64,000 bases of DNA from Bacillota bacterium (GCA_023453795.1 JAEXSP010000038.1:1-64000), one strand, 5' to 3'; shown: positions 1-8,936, counted from the first letter of the stretch. Notes: generated by a model not told the origin, from the letters alone. Program-made: numbers and translations.

Positions 1-8
1 AATTTTAG

Positions 9-47
9 GTGCGTGTAGGCTAATTACCTGTACGCACTTTTAATTTT
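9..47 (+). terminator. Rho-independent terminator of the gene to the left of the window
   Basis: An 11-bp stem (9-19 with 27-37, two G-U pairs) is followed by a T-rich run. It would end transcription entering from the left, so the gene at 84 probably depends on read-through or on a start very close by. Confidence 0.75.
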
Positions 48-76
48 CCCCTCCTAAAAAATCAAAGGGAGGGGAA
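46..76 (+). promoter_or_regulatory. Hairpin enclosing the ribosome binding site of the first gene
   Basis: TTCCCCTCC (46-54) is perfectly complementary to GGAGGGGAA (68-76). The second arm contains the whole Shine-Dalgarno sequence for the ATG at 84. If the RNA folds this way the ribosome binding site is hidden, which suggests translational control. This is inferred from pairing only; the left arm also overlaps the T-run of the upstream terminator. Confidence 0.55.
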
Positions 77-83
77 TGCTTTT

Positions 84-461
84 ATGTATTGTAAAAAGGT
101 CGAGCAAGCCGGAAACGGCGTTTATGGAAAGCTTGTCGGAATGGCTTTATCCCGTGGAATTGATGTTTATGAAATCGACTGTCCAGATTCTGTCCGGGGC
201 ATCTACCACAACTATCTGGATGAGGGGATCAATGCCAAGGTTATTATGGTAGGCAGGGGCTGGGGGAAAGAATACGTCCTTGCCCGTATGCTCTCCAATT
301 ATGTTTTGCAGAAAGGACTGAAGGCTTTTATCCTTTCAGATAACATCCTGGTTACCGAAACAAGTCTTAAAGCCGATAGAATGGCTTTGAGGCTGTATAC
401 GTATCTTAATGTGAAGAAGAATAAACTAAACAAAGTCAGCGGAACTGCATTTACATACTAA
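84..461 (+). CDS. Unknown 125-residue protein with a degenerate P-loop-like stretch
   Basis: I do not recognise this family. The ATG follows GGAGGGG by 9 nt. The protein has no signal peptide or membrane segment. Its middle (about residues 53-80, containing GRGWGKEYVLARML followed by a hydrophobic strand) resembles the Walker A region of large-terminase or helicase ATPases, but the P-loop lacks the usual GKT/GKS and no Walker B is visible, so it may be a remnant of a larger ATPase or an unrelated small protein. A terminator lies on each side, so it is a single-gene unit. Its ribosome binding site sits in a hairpin. Confidence 0.6.
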   Translation: MYCKKVEQAGNGVYGKLVGMALSRGIDVYEIDCPDSVRGIYHNYLDEGINAKVIMVGRGWGKEYVLARMLSNYVLQKGLKAFILSDNILVTETSLKADRMALRLYTYLNVKKNKLNKVSGTAFTY

Positions 462-498
462 AACACAAACAGTTGTAATGTGCAGTCTATAGTTAATA

Positions 499-532
499 TA
501 AAAAATCTCTCTAATTAGGGAGATTTTTTATG
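499..532 (+). terminator. Rho-independent terminator after the first gene
   Basis: AAAAATCTC and GGAGATTTTT arms around a short AT-rich loop, ending in a T-run. The A-run on the other side means it could also work for transcripts from the right. Confidence 0.75.
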
Positions 533-610
533 TCTCCCAATTATATCAACAGAACCGACCCTTTGAGTATAGTGCTTTATCTTATTGCTTTTCCTTTCTT
601 ATAACCAAGA

Positions 611-1252
611 TTAATGAACCACAAGGAGAAATTTTAATCCGAGCAATATAAAATATAAAAACGAATTTTCAAATTTATTAATAGCAAAAAAACCCAGTGC
701 AATAAAGAACAATATAATAAAAGCTGACCCTAAGGCATAATAAAAAGATGGCTTTTGAACACCGGCTTCACTCCTGTTAGTAAACAACTTCATGCTCATC
801 CATGTTGCCTCTTTTGCAGACCAATCCTGTATCTTATCAATGGTAAAACCTAATTTCCCATAGAAAGGGATGGCGTTCCTGCTGCTGGGGACATAAAGCC
901 AATCTGCATTCCTTTCAAGTGCCCTAACGTAAAGCTTTTTTTCAAAAAACCTCTTTCCAAACCCTTTTCTTTGTTTCTCAGGCTTTACGAATAAATTTGA
1001 TATACTTAAACGCGGTTTTTCAGGTGTTCCGAAATCTGCTAATCCTCCTACAGCAATGATCTCTCTATCAAACTCAACTACATAAATCTCTTGATCGTGC
1101 ATTTGCTGAATCAATGCTTCTGGAGTCGTTTGACTTAAGTAATTACTGATGATTTCCTTAGAATGGTAATTATGCATCAGTTCTTTCAAATTACGCTTAA
1201 TAATGTTTGATACTTCTTCAGCATCATTTTCTGTCATAGGCCTGATATCCAT
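611..1252 (-). CDS. GNAT-family N-acetyltransferase with a C-terminal membrane anchor
   Basis: Residues 1-150 match the GNAT fold: an N-terminal strand (MDIRPMTENDAEEVSNII), the acetyl-CoA pyrophosphate loop KQRKGFGKRF near residue 95, and a terminal strand with FYGKLGF. Substrate is not predictable. Unlike the usual 150-170 residue enzymes, it carries a tail of about 60 residues with two hydrophobic segments (about 168-190 and 195-212), which would hold the enzyme at the inner face of the membrane. A G-rich ribosome binding site precedes the ATG by 6 nt. It is convergent with the upstream gene and divergent from the GntR operon. Confidence 0.85.
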   Translation of the reverse strand: MDIRPMTENDAEEVSNIIKRNLKELMHNYHSKEIISNYLSQTTPEALIQQMHDQEIYVVEFDREIIAVGGLADFGTPEKPRLSISNLFVKPEKQRKGFGKRFFEKKLYVRALERNADWLYVPSSRNAIPFYGKLGFTIDKIQDWSAKEATWMSMKLFTNRSEAGVQKPSFYYALGSAFIILFFIALGFFAINKFENSFLYFILLGLKFLLVVH

Positions 1253-1353
1253 TTTCTACCCCCCCGGTATGATATTGAAATTGTATGCAGCATAGGCAAT
1301 TTAAGGCAATTTTTCTTACATAATTGTAATATTATATAAATCAGGTGTCAAGT

Positions 1354-1380
1354 AACGAATCATGCGGTTGGTAATTCGTT
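1354..1380. repeat. Inverted repeat in the GNAT/GntR divergent intergenic region
   Basis: AACGAAT and AATTCGTT arms separated by about 12 bases. Position between divergent genes fits an operator or a leader hairpin of the GNAT gene. No protein partner can be named. Confidence 0.3.
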
Positions 1381-1468
1381 TTACATAATATGTTTTCCTT
1401 TTAATCAGAAGATGATTTTATGATCCGCTGCTGTATGTCTTCAAAAATATTTTTTGTAACGTTTTCTA

Positions 1469-1498
1469 TTGACAATAAATTCCGAAATAGTGTACTAT
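1469..1498 (+). promoter_or_regulatory. Sigma-A promoter of the GntR-ABC-TraB operon
   Basis: TTGACA (1469-1474), 18-bp spacer, TACTAT (1493-1498). The start codon of the regulator lies about 65 bp downstream of the expected transcription start. Confidence 0.75.
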
Positions 1499-1511
1499 TT
1501 AACTAGGACAC
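1490..1511. promoter_or_regulatory. Probable operator of the YtrA-type GntR regulator
   Basis: GTGTACTA-N6-TAGGACAC is a near-perfect inverted repeat (7 of 8 positions) covering the -10 box and expected start site. YtrA-subfamily regulators are known to repress their own ABC operons through inverted repeats of this layout, so autorepression is the natural reading. Confidence 0.65.
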
Positions 1512-1566
1512 TATGACGGATTTGCTAAAACACGGTGAAGTTAATTATTGTTTATGAGAGGTTTTC

Positions 1567-1944
1567 ATGGAAATCAAATTTAATGACAGGGAACCCATTT
1601 ATTTGCAGATTATTGAAAGAATAAAACAGGATATAGTCCAGGGGGCTTTGAAGGGGGGAGACAAATTGCCTGCTGTAAGGGAAATGGCTGAGTCGCTTAA
1701 GGTTAATCATAACACAATTCTGAGAGTATATCAGGAATTGGAGAGGGAAAACATCACGTATACGCAACGGGGATTGGGTTCATACATAACTGAAGATAGC
1801 CAGCGGATTTCAGATATAAGAAAAGAGCTTGCTCGAGAAAGCTTATCTATATTTGTTCAAAAAATGAAAAGCCTCGACTTTACAGATGATGAGATCATTT
1901 ATACTATTACAGAGCATCTGAAAGGGGCAAAAGATAATGGATAA
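1567..1944 (+). CDS. GntR-family transcriptional regulator, YtrA subfamily
   Basis: A winged-helix DNA-binding domain fills residues 1-75: YLQIIERIKQDIVQGAL, then LPAVREMAESLKVNHNT for the recognition helix, then the wing GLGSYI. The short 50-residue C-terminal tail without a ligand domain is what defines the YtrA subfamily, whose members (125 residues is typical) regulate the ABC transporter encoded in the same operon. It overlaps the ATPase gene by 8 bp, so the two are translationally linked. The inverted repeat over its own promoter is the likely binding site. The inducing signal is unknown; cell-envelope-active compounds are the family norm. Confidence 0.93.
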   Translation: MEIKFNDREPIYLQIIERIKQDIVQGALKGGDKLPAVREMAESLKVNHNTILRVYQELERENITYTQRGLGSYITEDSQRISDIRKELARESLSIFVQKMKSLDFTDDEIIYTITEHLKGAKDNG

Positions 1945-2638
1945 TTTAGTAGAAATAAAATCACTGGTCAAAACCTTTTCAGGTAATTATGCAGTTAGTG
2001 ATTTCAGTTATGGCCTGACCCGTGGAAAAGTATTGGGGCTGCTCGGCCCGAACGGAAGCGGCAAAACAACCTTAATGAAAATCCTCGCAGGACTGCTTAA
2101 GTCTACAAAAGGGAAAATCCTTATTGACAGCCATGAACCCGGGGTATATACAAAAAGTATAGTATCCTATCTTCCTGATATCAATCCTTTATATGATTGG
2201 ATGACGGTTAAAGATGCAGTTAAGTTTTATAAGAAGTTTTTCACGGATTTTGATTTGCAAAAATCCCGGGAGCTTATTCAATACTTCAAAATAAATGAAG
2301 ATGAAAGAGTATTGAAGCTATCTAAAGGCGTAGTCCAAAAGGTTCTGCTGATGCTAGTCCTATCCAGATCTGCTCAGCTGTATATACTTGATGAACCCTT
2401 CAATGGCGTTGATGCAGTCGGTAAAGAACAAATCGTTCATGCAATACTCGGCAGCTATTCGGAAAACAGTTCGGTTATAATTTCGACCCACCAGATGAAC
2501 GAACTTGAGACTGTTTTCGACGAGGTGGTTTTCATGGAAAATGGAAAGCCGGTATTAAGCGGAAATGCCGAAGAGCTCAGACAATCCAACGGCAAGTCCA
2601 TTGAAGAATTGTACAGGGAGGTTTTGGGAAAATGTTAA
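1937..2638 (+). CDS. ABC transporter ATP-binding protein
   Basis: ATPase subunit of a two-gene ABC system in the YtrB/CcmA-like class. Walker A is GPNGSGKTT (residues 37-45) and Walker B is LYILDEP (about 150), followed by the switch histidine in ISTHQM. The signature motif is unusual, LSKGVVQKV rather than LSGGQ, as often seen in YtrB-like proteins. It overlaps the regulator upstream and the permease downstream by a few bases, so stoichiometric translation is likely. Substrate unknown; the regulator type suggests an antibiotic, peptide or envelope-stress function. Confidence 0.92.
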   Translation: MDNLVEIKSLVKTFSGNYAVSDFSYGLTRGKVLGLLGPNGSGKTTLMKILAGLLKSTKGKILIDSHEPGVYTKSIVSYLPDINPLYDWMTVKDAVKFYKKFFTDFDLQKSRELIQYFKINEDERVLKLSKGVVQKVLLMLVLSRSAQLYILDEPFNGVDAVGKEQIVHAILGSYSENSSVIISTHQMNELETVFDEVVFMENGKPVLSGNAEELRQSNGKSIEELYREVLGKC

Positions 2639-3366
2639 GGGTAATGGCATATGATTTTATTCGAAAACTTAAGACAATCGCAGTAACGATTCTTATTCTG
2701 ACATGTATCAATCTCCTTGTAGCATTCAAGATTTTTTCGCCTATATATGTGAGCAGTATGGGCTCTGAAATAAAGGGTTCAATTGTCAGCTATTTGATTA
2801 TACTTCCACTCCTGTTTATTGCGATGAACAATTTCAGGAAGGAAATTTTTGAGAATGACGGTTATCTGATGCTGAGCATTCCTTTGCATCCGGTCAAGCT
2901 GTTTGCAGCCAAATTCATTCCGATATTGTTGGAATTTTATACATACTCTGTGCTTACAGGCTTATTTATAAAGGATGTAGATGACAATGTTATGACAAAG
3001 GATATTGCGGCAGCCTTGCTATACGGTATTACAGCTCATGTAGGCATGGTGGTAACTGCATTTTTCGCTCTCATTATAACAAGAATCATGTTCAAAAAAA
3101 CAAAATTCAGTCAAGGACTGTCCATATTGGCTTTTTTAATCGTACTTATTGTTTCACAATTTATTATGGGATTTGTTTGCGGGTTGTGTGTTACCTACTA
3201 TGCTTTGATAAAGAATCATGGTGCAAGCAGCTTTACATCAGGAGCAGAGCTTCTAAATAAGTATTCTGTTTTCTTTGCAGTTATTTATAATATGTTATGT
3301 GTTTGTTTTAATACAGGTTTATTCATAGTCTCGGCTTTATTGTTCGGGAAAAAAACTGAAGTATAA
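2632..3366 (+). CDS. ABC-2-like transporter membrane subunit
   Basis: A 244-residue protein with about six hydrophobic segments (near 15-35, 50-70, 98-115, 130-155, 165-190 and 220-240) and few charged residues outside the loops. It is the membrane partner of the preceding ATPase by position and size; the sequence itself belongs to the poorly conserved permeases of YtrA-controlled operons. Its start overlaps the ATPase gene by 7 bp, and the next gene begins only 17 bp after its stop. Confidence 0.85.
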   Translation: MLRVMAYDFIRKLKTIAVTILILTCINLLVAFKIFSPIYVSSMGSEIKGSIVSYLIILPLLFIAMNNFRKEIFENDGYLMLSIPLHPVKLFAAKFIPILLEFYTYSVLTGLFIKDVDDNVMTKDIAAALLYGITAHVGMVVTAFFALIITRIMFKKTKFSQGLSILAFLIVLIVSQFIMGFVCGLCVTYYALIKNHGASSFTSGAELLNKYSVFFAVIYNMLCVCFNTGLFIVSALLFGKKTEV

Positions 3367-3383
3367 AATTTTGGAGGTAAATT

Positions 3384-4850
3384 ATGAGGAAATTAACTAA
3401 AACATTATCTTTTGCATTGCTTCTAACTTTGGTATTGTCAATCTTCCAGCTTCCTGTTGCTCGGGCCGCAGACCAAGCTTCAGAACCAAGCAAATGGGCG
3501 GCGGAAGATGTCCAAATGGCTTATTATTACGGGTTGATAGAGGATTCATTTCTGAATGACTTTATGAAGGGGATCACTAGAGAAGAATCCCTAAAATTAT
3601 GTGATGCCTTATATGAGAAGCTTTCGGGGGAAACCTTGTCAAAAAGCTCAAAAAACCCGTTTAAAGACACCTCAAGTGCTGCTGTTCTAAAGGCTTATAC
3701 AATAGGACTGGCAAAGCCTGATTCAAAAGGGAAAATTAATCCGAATGCAAAAATAAATAAGGAAGAAGCTTTGCTCGCAGTTTATAATACTATTAAAGCT
3801 GTCAATCCGGGGTTAAAGGCAGCTAAGGATATAAAATTGACAGCAAAGGATGCTGCTTCTTTGAAAGAGCCTCTTCTTAGCGCAGTAAAATACCTTTATT
3901 CCAAAGGAATTGTTAAAGGCGGGAAGGGTAATCTCGGTTTAAAGGCAGTATGTACACGACAGGAATTAATTGCCATTGCTAAAAGGACATATGACCTTGT
4001 AATGCGTGAAAGCGGAAAAGCCTCCAAGGGTTTATTCTACAAGGTCGCAGGGGGTAAAAGTACAGTATATATATTAGGTTCAATACATATTGCAGATGCA
4101 AGCATATATCCTTTAAACCAATGCATAGAAGACGCTTATTCAAAGGCGGATTACCTTGCTGTTGAGGCAAACATTAAACCAAGCAATGAGGAGCTTCTTT
4201 ATCTTCAGCAGATGGCTGTCTATACAAATGGGGACACAATCGACAAACACATTTCGGCTGAAACGTACAAAGCTTTTTCTGAGGTCATGAAGAAATATGG
4301 ACTTACCAAGGAGCAGTATGATATTTTCAAGCCATGGTATGCCGGCCTTCTTACCCAGAATCTTGGGGCTTCGACAGGCACGGAAGTAACGGGAAATCTT
4401 GGACCTGACATGTACTTCCTTTCAAAAGAGGACAAGAAGGTTATTGAACTTGAAGGCATAAAATTTCAGGTGGATATGCTGAATGGCTTTTCTCCTGAGC
4501 TTCAGGAAGGCTTCCTTGCAGGAAGTCTTGAAGCAACTGAAACGGAGAATTCCAGTACAGCAGGTGCGGAAGAAATCAAGAAAATGCTTGCTGCTTGGAA
4601 AAATGGAGACCTGAATGGGATACAAGGAGTCGAAAATTCAGAAGAAATACCGGAAAGCATAAAGGAATTCAATGATAAGTTCTGGAATGAAAGAAATATA
4701 AATATGGCTGAAAAGGTTAAGGGATTTGCCAATGACGAAAGCGTCAAGACTTATTTCGTAGTGTTCGGTGCGGGACACCTTACAGGAGACACCGGAGTTA
4801 TCAAAACTCTTGAATCTCAAGGGTACAAAGTTGAGCAGATTCTAAAATAA
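3384..4850 (+). CDS. Secreted SLH-repeat protein with a TraB/GumN (TIKI-like) domain
   Basis: A Sec signal peptide (KTLSFALLLTLVLS, cleavage near ARAA, residue 29) is followed by about 170 residues that read as divergent SLH repeats (for example KWAAEDVQMAYYYGLI and AVKYLYSKGIVKGGKG), which would hold the protein on the wall. The C-terminal half (about 210-488) is a TraB/GumN domain, with its two hallmark motifs GSIH near the start (YILGSIHIAD) and GAGH near the end (VVFGAGHLTGDTG). The family is related to TIKI metalloproteases, so a metal-dependent peptidase role outside the cell is possible but unproven. AGGTAA lies 8 nt before the ATG. It is the last gene of the GntR-ABC unit. Confidence 0.88.
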   Translation: MRKLTKTLSFALLLTLVLSIFQLPVARAADQASEPSKWAAEDVQMAYYYGLIEDSFLNDFMKGITREESLKLCDALYEKLSGETLSKSSKNPFKDTSSAAVLKAYTIGLAKPDSKGKINPNAKINKEEALLAVYNTIKAVNPGLKAAKDIKLTAKDAASLKEPLLSAVKYLYSKGIVKGGKGNLGLKAVCTRQELIAIAKRTYDLVMRESGKASKGLFYKVAGGKSTVYILGSIHIADASIYPLNQCIEDAYSKADYLAVEANIKPSNEELLYLQQMAVYTNGDTIDKHISAETYKAFSEVMKKYGLTKEQYDIFKPWYAGLLTQNLGASTGTEVTGNLGPDMYFLSKEDKKVIELEGIKFQVDMLNGFSPELQEGFLAGSLEATETENSSTAGAEEIKKMLAAWKNGDLNGIQGVENSEEIPESIKEFNDKFWNERNINMAEKVKGFANDESVKTYFVVFGAGHLTGDTGVIKTLESQGYKVEQILK

Positions 4851-4956
4851 TACATATCGTTTCCCGGAATAGTAATATGACAGGCTGATATACAAAGGGA
4901 ATGTGATGAAGTTTTGGCAACTAAGCTTTTCGATATCAAGAATTATTAATAATTAG

Positions 4957-4993
4957 AAATGCGGCAGGGGTTGTCCCACTGCCGCATTTTTGT
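4957..4993. terminator. Bidirectional terminator between the TraB gene and the acyl-CoA synthetase
   Basis: AAATGCGGCAG (4957-4967) pairs with CTGCCGCATTT (4979-4989), with T-runs usable from both sides. It sits between two convergent genes. Confidence 0.88.
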
Positions 4994-6627
4994 TATTTCT
5001 GTGTTTGCTCTGCAACTAAGCCTACCGTGCCGTATTTTTCCCTTAAACGGGGTTTTTCGATCTTGCCGGTAGGGTTGCGGGGTACATTGTCAAAAATAAT
5101 CGTTCTCGGACGTTTGTAACGCGGCATAGGATGGCAGAATGCACTAATTTCTTCTTCGGTACATTTACAGCCCGGTTTCAGTTCTATGATGGCAGCTGCA
5201 ATTTCGCCAAGGCGTGCATCCGGCAGCCCGATGACTGCTACATCTTTAATTGCTTCATGTGCACGGAGAAAATCTTCGATTTGTACAGGGTATAAATTTT
5301 CTCCTCCGCTTATGATAACATCTTTTTTTCTGTCAACCAGGTAAATAAAGCCATCCTCATCCATACGAGCCATATCCCCGGTAAATAACCATCCATCCTT
5401 TAATACTGCAGCAGTTGCTTCCGGATCATTATAATAGCATTTCATCACACCCGGGCCCTTGACAGCCAATTCTCCAACATCTCCCTGAGATAAGGAGTTA
5501 CCCTTCTCATCAGCAATCTTAACTTCCCAATTATAGCCCGGTATTCCGATAGCGCCTACTTTATGAATGTTTTCTGTGCCTAAATGAACACAGCCCGGAC
5601 CGATGGATTCGCTAAGACCATAGTTTGTATCATAAAGGTGGTGCGGAAAATACTTTTTCCATCTGCGGATCAAGCTTGGGGGAACCGGCTGTGCACCGAT
5701 ATGCATTAGCCTCCATTGTGAAAGGTTGTAATCCTCCAGATGCACATCTCCTCTTTCAATTGCATCCAATATATCCTGTGCCCACGGGACCAAAAGCCAG
5801 ACAATGGTAATCTTCTCTTCCGATACTGTCCTCAGTATCCATTCGGGTTTGATTCCGCGCAGCAATACAGCTTTGCTTCCGGAAAGGAAGCTTCCGAACC
5901 AATGCATTTTGGCACCGGTATGATAAAGCGGCGGTATGCACAAAAAATTATCATCACGAGTTTGATTGTGGTGCTTATTTTCGGTATAGCAAGCCGACAT
6001 CAGACTGCTGTGTGTATGCAGAATTGCTTTCGGGAATCCTGTCGTACCCGAAGAGAAATATATTGCCGCATCTTCTTCATCGGTAAGCTTGATCTGCGGG
6101 GCTTCAGAAGAGCAATTGGCAGTAAGGCGGTCATAGCTTTCGGCAAAGGTAGGGCGGTTTTCTCCTGCAAAGAAAAGAGTCTTTACTTTAGGTATCTGAT
6201 CGTAAATCGTTTCCATCCTGCCTATGAATTCCGGCCCGAATACCAAAGCTATAGTGTCTGATAAACTCAAGCAATATTTTATTTCCTCAGATGTATAACG
6301 GAAGTTTAAAGGTACTGCGATAGCACCTGCCTTAAGTATTCCGAAATAAATCGGCAGCCACTCCAGGCAATTCATTAAAAGGATAGCTACCTTATCTCCT
6401 TTTTTTATTCCCCTTTTAATTAACAGGTTTGCCATTCGGTTTGCTTTCTCGTCAAAAACACGCCAGGTCATTTCTCTGCGGTATTCGCCTGCCGGGTTGT
6501 TTTCAATCAGCTCGTACTCCCGCCATATGACATTGTGGCTTTCCTGGAGATCAAGATTAATTTCCGTCAGGCATATTTCCTGACCGTATATCTCGGCATT
6601 GTGCGATAGTATTTCAGTGATGGGCAT
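4993..6627 (-). CDS. AMP-forming acyl-CoA synthetase
   Basis: ANL-superfamily ligase that activates a carboxylic acid as acyl-AMP and transfers it to CoA. All core motifs are present: P-loop YFSSGTTGFPKAILHTH (near 190-206), the LYDTNYGLSE adenine motif, the hinge and GWLFTGDMA, DRKKDVIISGGENLYP, and the C-terminal catalytic lysine in PRNPTGKIEK. At 544 residues it is full length. Substrate cannot be told from the sequence; medium- or long-chain fatty acid is the default for this type. It is the third gene of the serC-serA unit, 41 bp after serA, so it should be transcribed from the glycine-riboswitch promoter, an unexpected partner for serine synthesis. Confidence 0.9.
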   Translation of the reverse strand: MPITEILSHNAEIYGQEICLTEINLDLQESHNVIWREYELIENNPAGEYRREMTWRVFDEKANRMANLLIKRGIKKGDKVAILLMNCLEWLPIYFGILKAGAIAVPLNFRYTSEEIKYCLSLSDTIALVFGPEFIGRMETIYDQIPKVKTLFFAGENRPTFAESYDRLTANCSSEAPQIKLTDEEDAAIYFSSGTTGFPKAILHTHSSLMSACYTENKHHNQTRDDNFLCIPPLYHTGAKMHWFGSFLSGSKAVLLRGIKPEWILRTVSEEKITIVWLLVPWAQDILDAIERGDVHLEDYNLSQWRLMHIGAQPVPPSLIRRWKKYFPHHLYDTNYGLSESIGPGCVHLGTENIHKVGAIGIPGYNWEVKIADEKGNSLSQGDVGELAVKGPGVMKCYYNDPEATAAVLKDGWLFTGDMARMDEDGFIYLVDRKKDVIISGGENLYPVQIEDFLRAHEAIKDVAVIGLPDARLGEIAAAIIELKPGCKCTEEEISAFCHPMPRYKRPRTIIFDNVPRNPTGKIEKPRLREKYGTVGLVAEQTQK

Positions 6628-6668
6628 TTTTTCTTTTCCTCCCGTTCTACCAACTTAAAAGAATGTCA

Positions 6669-7841
6669 TTATTCTGCTTTAATAACCCTGACCAGTATCA
6701 CACCTTCGATTGCTTTGACCTTCTGAACAAGTTCATCTGTCAGATCACCTTCAATATCGAGGATATTGTATCCGATATTGTTACGGTGGTGAGTTACCAT
6801 ATCGGCTATGTTAATCTTGTTTGAAGCAAGCATTGTAGTAACTTGCCCGACCATGTTTGGTATATTCACATTTGCAAAAATAAGTCTTGTTCTGGAAGAC
6901 AATTCAAGTACGCAATCGGGGAAATTTACGGAGTTCTTAATGATTCCCTTTTCTAGGAAGTCTTTTAGCTGCTTTACAGCCATCATCGCACAGTTGTCTT
7001 CGGATTCCGGAGTTGAAGCCCCAAGGTGGGGGATAGTTATTACCTTGTCATTACCGAGCAGGCATTCTTCAGGGAAATCCGTAACGTAGCAGGAAACCTT
7101 GCCGCTTTCCAATGCCTCAAGCAGATCCTGATTGTTTACAAGACCGCCTCTGGCAAGATTTATAATTCTTACACCGTCCTTCATCATTGCAAACTTTTCC
7201 TTATTGAAGGATCCTTTTGTTTCGCTGTTAAGAGGAGTATGAATTGTAATATAGTCTGATGTCGAAACAAGAGCATCCAGGCTTGTTGCCCTCTGTACAC
7301 TGCTTGAAAGATTCCAGGCGGTTGCAACGGATATAAACGGGTCATAGCCTTGAACCTCCATCCCAAGAGCTAATGCATCATTGGCAACCATTGCTCCGAT
7401 TGCTCCAAGACCTACGATTCCCAGCCTTTTGCCTTTTATTTCAGGCCCATCGAACTGTGACTTGCCTTTTTCTACAAGCTTTGGGATTTCTTCGCCCTTG
7501 CCGTTAAGGGACTGAGCCCAGTTTATGCCTTGATATATCTTTCTGGAGGAAAGCAAAAGGGCTGTGAGAACCAACTCTTTAACACCATTTGCATTTGCGC
7601 CCGGAGTATTGAAAACAACAATGCCTTTTTCGCTACACCTGTCGATAGGAATGTTATTGACACCTGCGCCTGCTCTTGCTATTGCCTTTAGGTTGTCAGA
7701 AAGCTCACTTTCGAGCATATTAAAGCTTCTTACCAGGATTGCATCCGGATTTTGTATATCTGAAGCCGTTTCAAAGGATTCTTTAGGCAATAAATCCAAA
7801 CCAATAGGTGAAATCTTATTAAGTGTCTGTATTTTATACAT
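6669..7841 (-). CDS. serA: D-3-phosphoglycerate dehydrogenase with C-terminal ACT domain
   Basis: Catalyses the first step of serine synthesis, 3-phosphoglycerate to 3-phosphohydroxypyruvate, with NAD. The Rossmann motif GLGAIGAMVANDALALG and the hydroxyacid-dehydrogenase signature INLARGGLVNNQDLLEAL are intact, and the general-base region IPHLGASTPES follows. Residues from about 320 form an ACT domain (IPNMVGQVTTMLASNKINIAD), the usual site of serine feedback. There is no extra intervening domain, so it is the short ACT form of about 390 residues. A GTG three codons upstream (7850) is possible, but the ATG at 7841 fits family starts. The gene begins 18 bp after the serC stop. Confidence 0.93.
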   Translation of the reverse strand: MYKIQTLNKISPIGLDLLPKESFETASDIQNPDAILVRSFNMLESELSDNLKAIARAGAGVNNIPIDRCSEKGIVVFNTPGANANGVKELVLTALLLSSRKIYQGINWAQSLNGKGEEIPKLVEKGKSQFDGPEIKGKRLGIVGLGAIGAMVANDALALGMEVQGYDPFISVATAWNLSSSVQRATSLDALVSTSDYITIHTPLNSETKGSFNKEKFAMMKDGVRIINLARGGLVNNQDLLEALESGKVSCYVTDFPEECLLGNDKVITIPHLGASTPESEDNCAMMAVKQLKDFLEKGIIKNSVNFPDCVLELSSRTRLIFANVNIPNMVGQVTTMLASNKINIADMVTHHRNNIGYNILDIEGDLTDELVQKVKAIEGVILVRVIKAE

Positions 7842-7859
7842 GTAAATCACATACCTTTC

Positions 7860-8936
7860 TTATTTGTTTTCGCTTTCAAATTTCTTCATGAATTCTACCA
7901 GCTTTTTAACGCCTTCCATAGGCATTGCATTGTAGATGCTGGCTCTCATGCCGCCAACGGAACGATGCCCTTTAAGGGATGCAAGGCCTTCCTTTGTTGC
8001 TTCCTTAACAAACTTGTCATTAAGCTCATCAGTTGGGGCAGCAAATGTTACATTCATGATGGAACGGTACTTTTTATCTACAGAAGAAGAGAAGAAGTCG
8101 GATTCATCAATGAAATTATACAGGATATTTGCTTTCTCCCTGTTAAGCGCCTCTACGGCCTTGACTCCGCCGATGCCCAGCATGTATTCGAACACAAGTC
8201 CGGCAGCATAGATGCTGAAGCAGGAAGGCGTATTATAAAGAGACTTTTCTTTTGCGAAAAGATCATATCTAAGCATTGCAGGTGTATTAGGCAAATGCTT
8301 TCCTATTAGATCGTTTCTTATTATTACTATAGTCAGGCCTGCAGGACCTATATTTTTTTGCGCCCCTGCATAAATAAGACCGAATTTGGTGACATCCATT
8401 TCTTCAGACATAATGTTGCTGCTCATGTCTGCTACGAGGGGAATATTGCCTGTATCAGGCAAGGTCTTGTAAACTGTACCCTCTATTGTATTGTTTGTTG
8501 TTATATGGACGTAGTCTGCATCCTTTGAAAAATTGAAGGTTTCAGGTATGTAAGTAAAATTCTTGTCATCAGATGTAGCTGCAATATTTACTGCTCCGAT
8601 AAGTTTAGCATCGCTGATGGCTTTTTTGGCGAAAGCCCCTGTATTAATATAATCAGCCTTTTTGTTAACGCTCATCAGATTCATTGGAACCATCGCAAAT
8701 TGGAGTGATGCTCCACCCTGAAGGAATAATATTGAATAATTTTCTGGTATACTCATCAGCTTCCGAAGCATACTTTCTGTGTTATCAACCACTTCCTGGA
8801 AGGTTTTTGAACGGTGGCTCATTTCCAGGATAGACATCCCGGTTCCCTTATAATCCAGCATTTCTTCTGCTGCCTTCTTTAAAACAGTTTCAGGAAGCAT
8901 TGATGGACCGGCTGAAAAATTAAATACTCTTGACAT
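7860..8936 (-). CDS. serC: Phosphoserine aminotransferase
   Basis: PLP enzyme converting 3-phosphohydroxypyruvate and glutamate to phosphoserine. The start MSRVFNFSAGPSMLPETVL is the family N-terminus, the PLP lysine is in YAGAQKNIGPAG, and HRSVGGMRASIYNAMP closes the protein; 358 residues is the normal length. The open frame runs further upstream to 9221, but that part is a translation of the glycine riboswitch and terminator. AAGGGG lies 8 nt before the chosen ATG. With serA it makes phosphoserine; no serB phosphatase is in the window. Confidence 0.95.
   Translation of the reverse strand: MSRVFNFSAGPSMLPETVLKKAAEEMLDYKGTGMSILEMSHRSKTFQEVVDNTESMLRKLMSIPENYSILFLQGGASLQFAMVPMNLMSVNKKADYINTGAFAKKAISDAKLIGAVNIAATSDDKNFTYIPETFNFSKDADYVHITTNNTIEGTVYKTLPDTGNIPLVADMSSNIMSEEMDVTKFGLIYAGAQKNIGPAGLTIVIIRNDLIGKHLPNTPAMLRYDLFAKEKSLYNTPSCFSIYAAGLVFEYMLGIGGVKAVEALNREKANILYNFIDESDFFSSSVDKKYRSIMNVTFAAPTDELNDKFVKEATKEGLASLKGHRSVGGMRASIYNAMPMEGVKKLVEFMKKFESENK

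Noticed and set aside
84..461. Phage terminase fragment
   Set aside because: The P-loop-like stretch is suggestive but lacks the catalytic lysine-threonine pair, and no phage genes are nearby.
5740..6261. A 173-codon open frame on the plus strand
   Set aside because: It is antisense to the acyl-CoA synthetase, has no ribosome binding site and shows no protein-like pattern.
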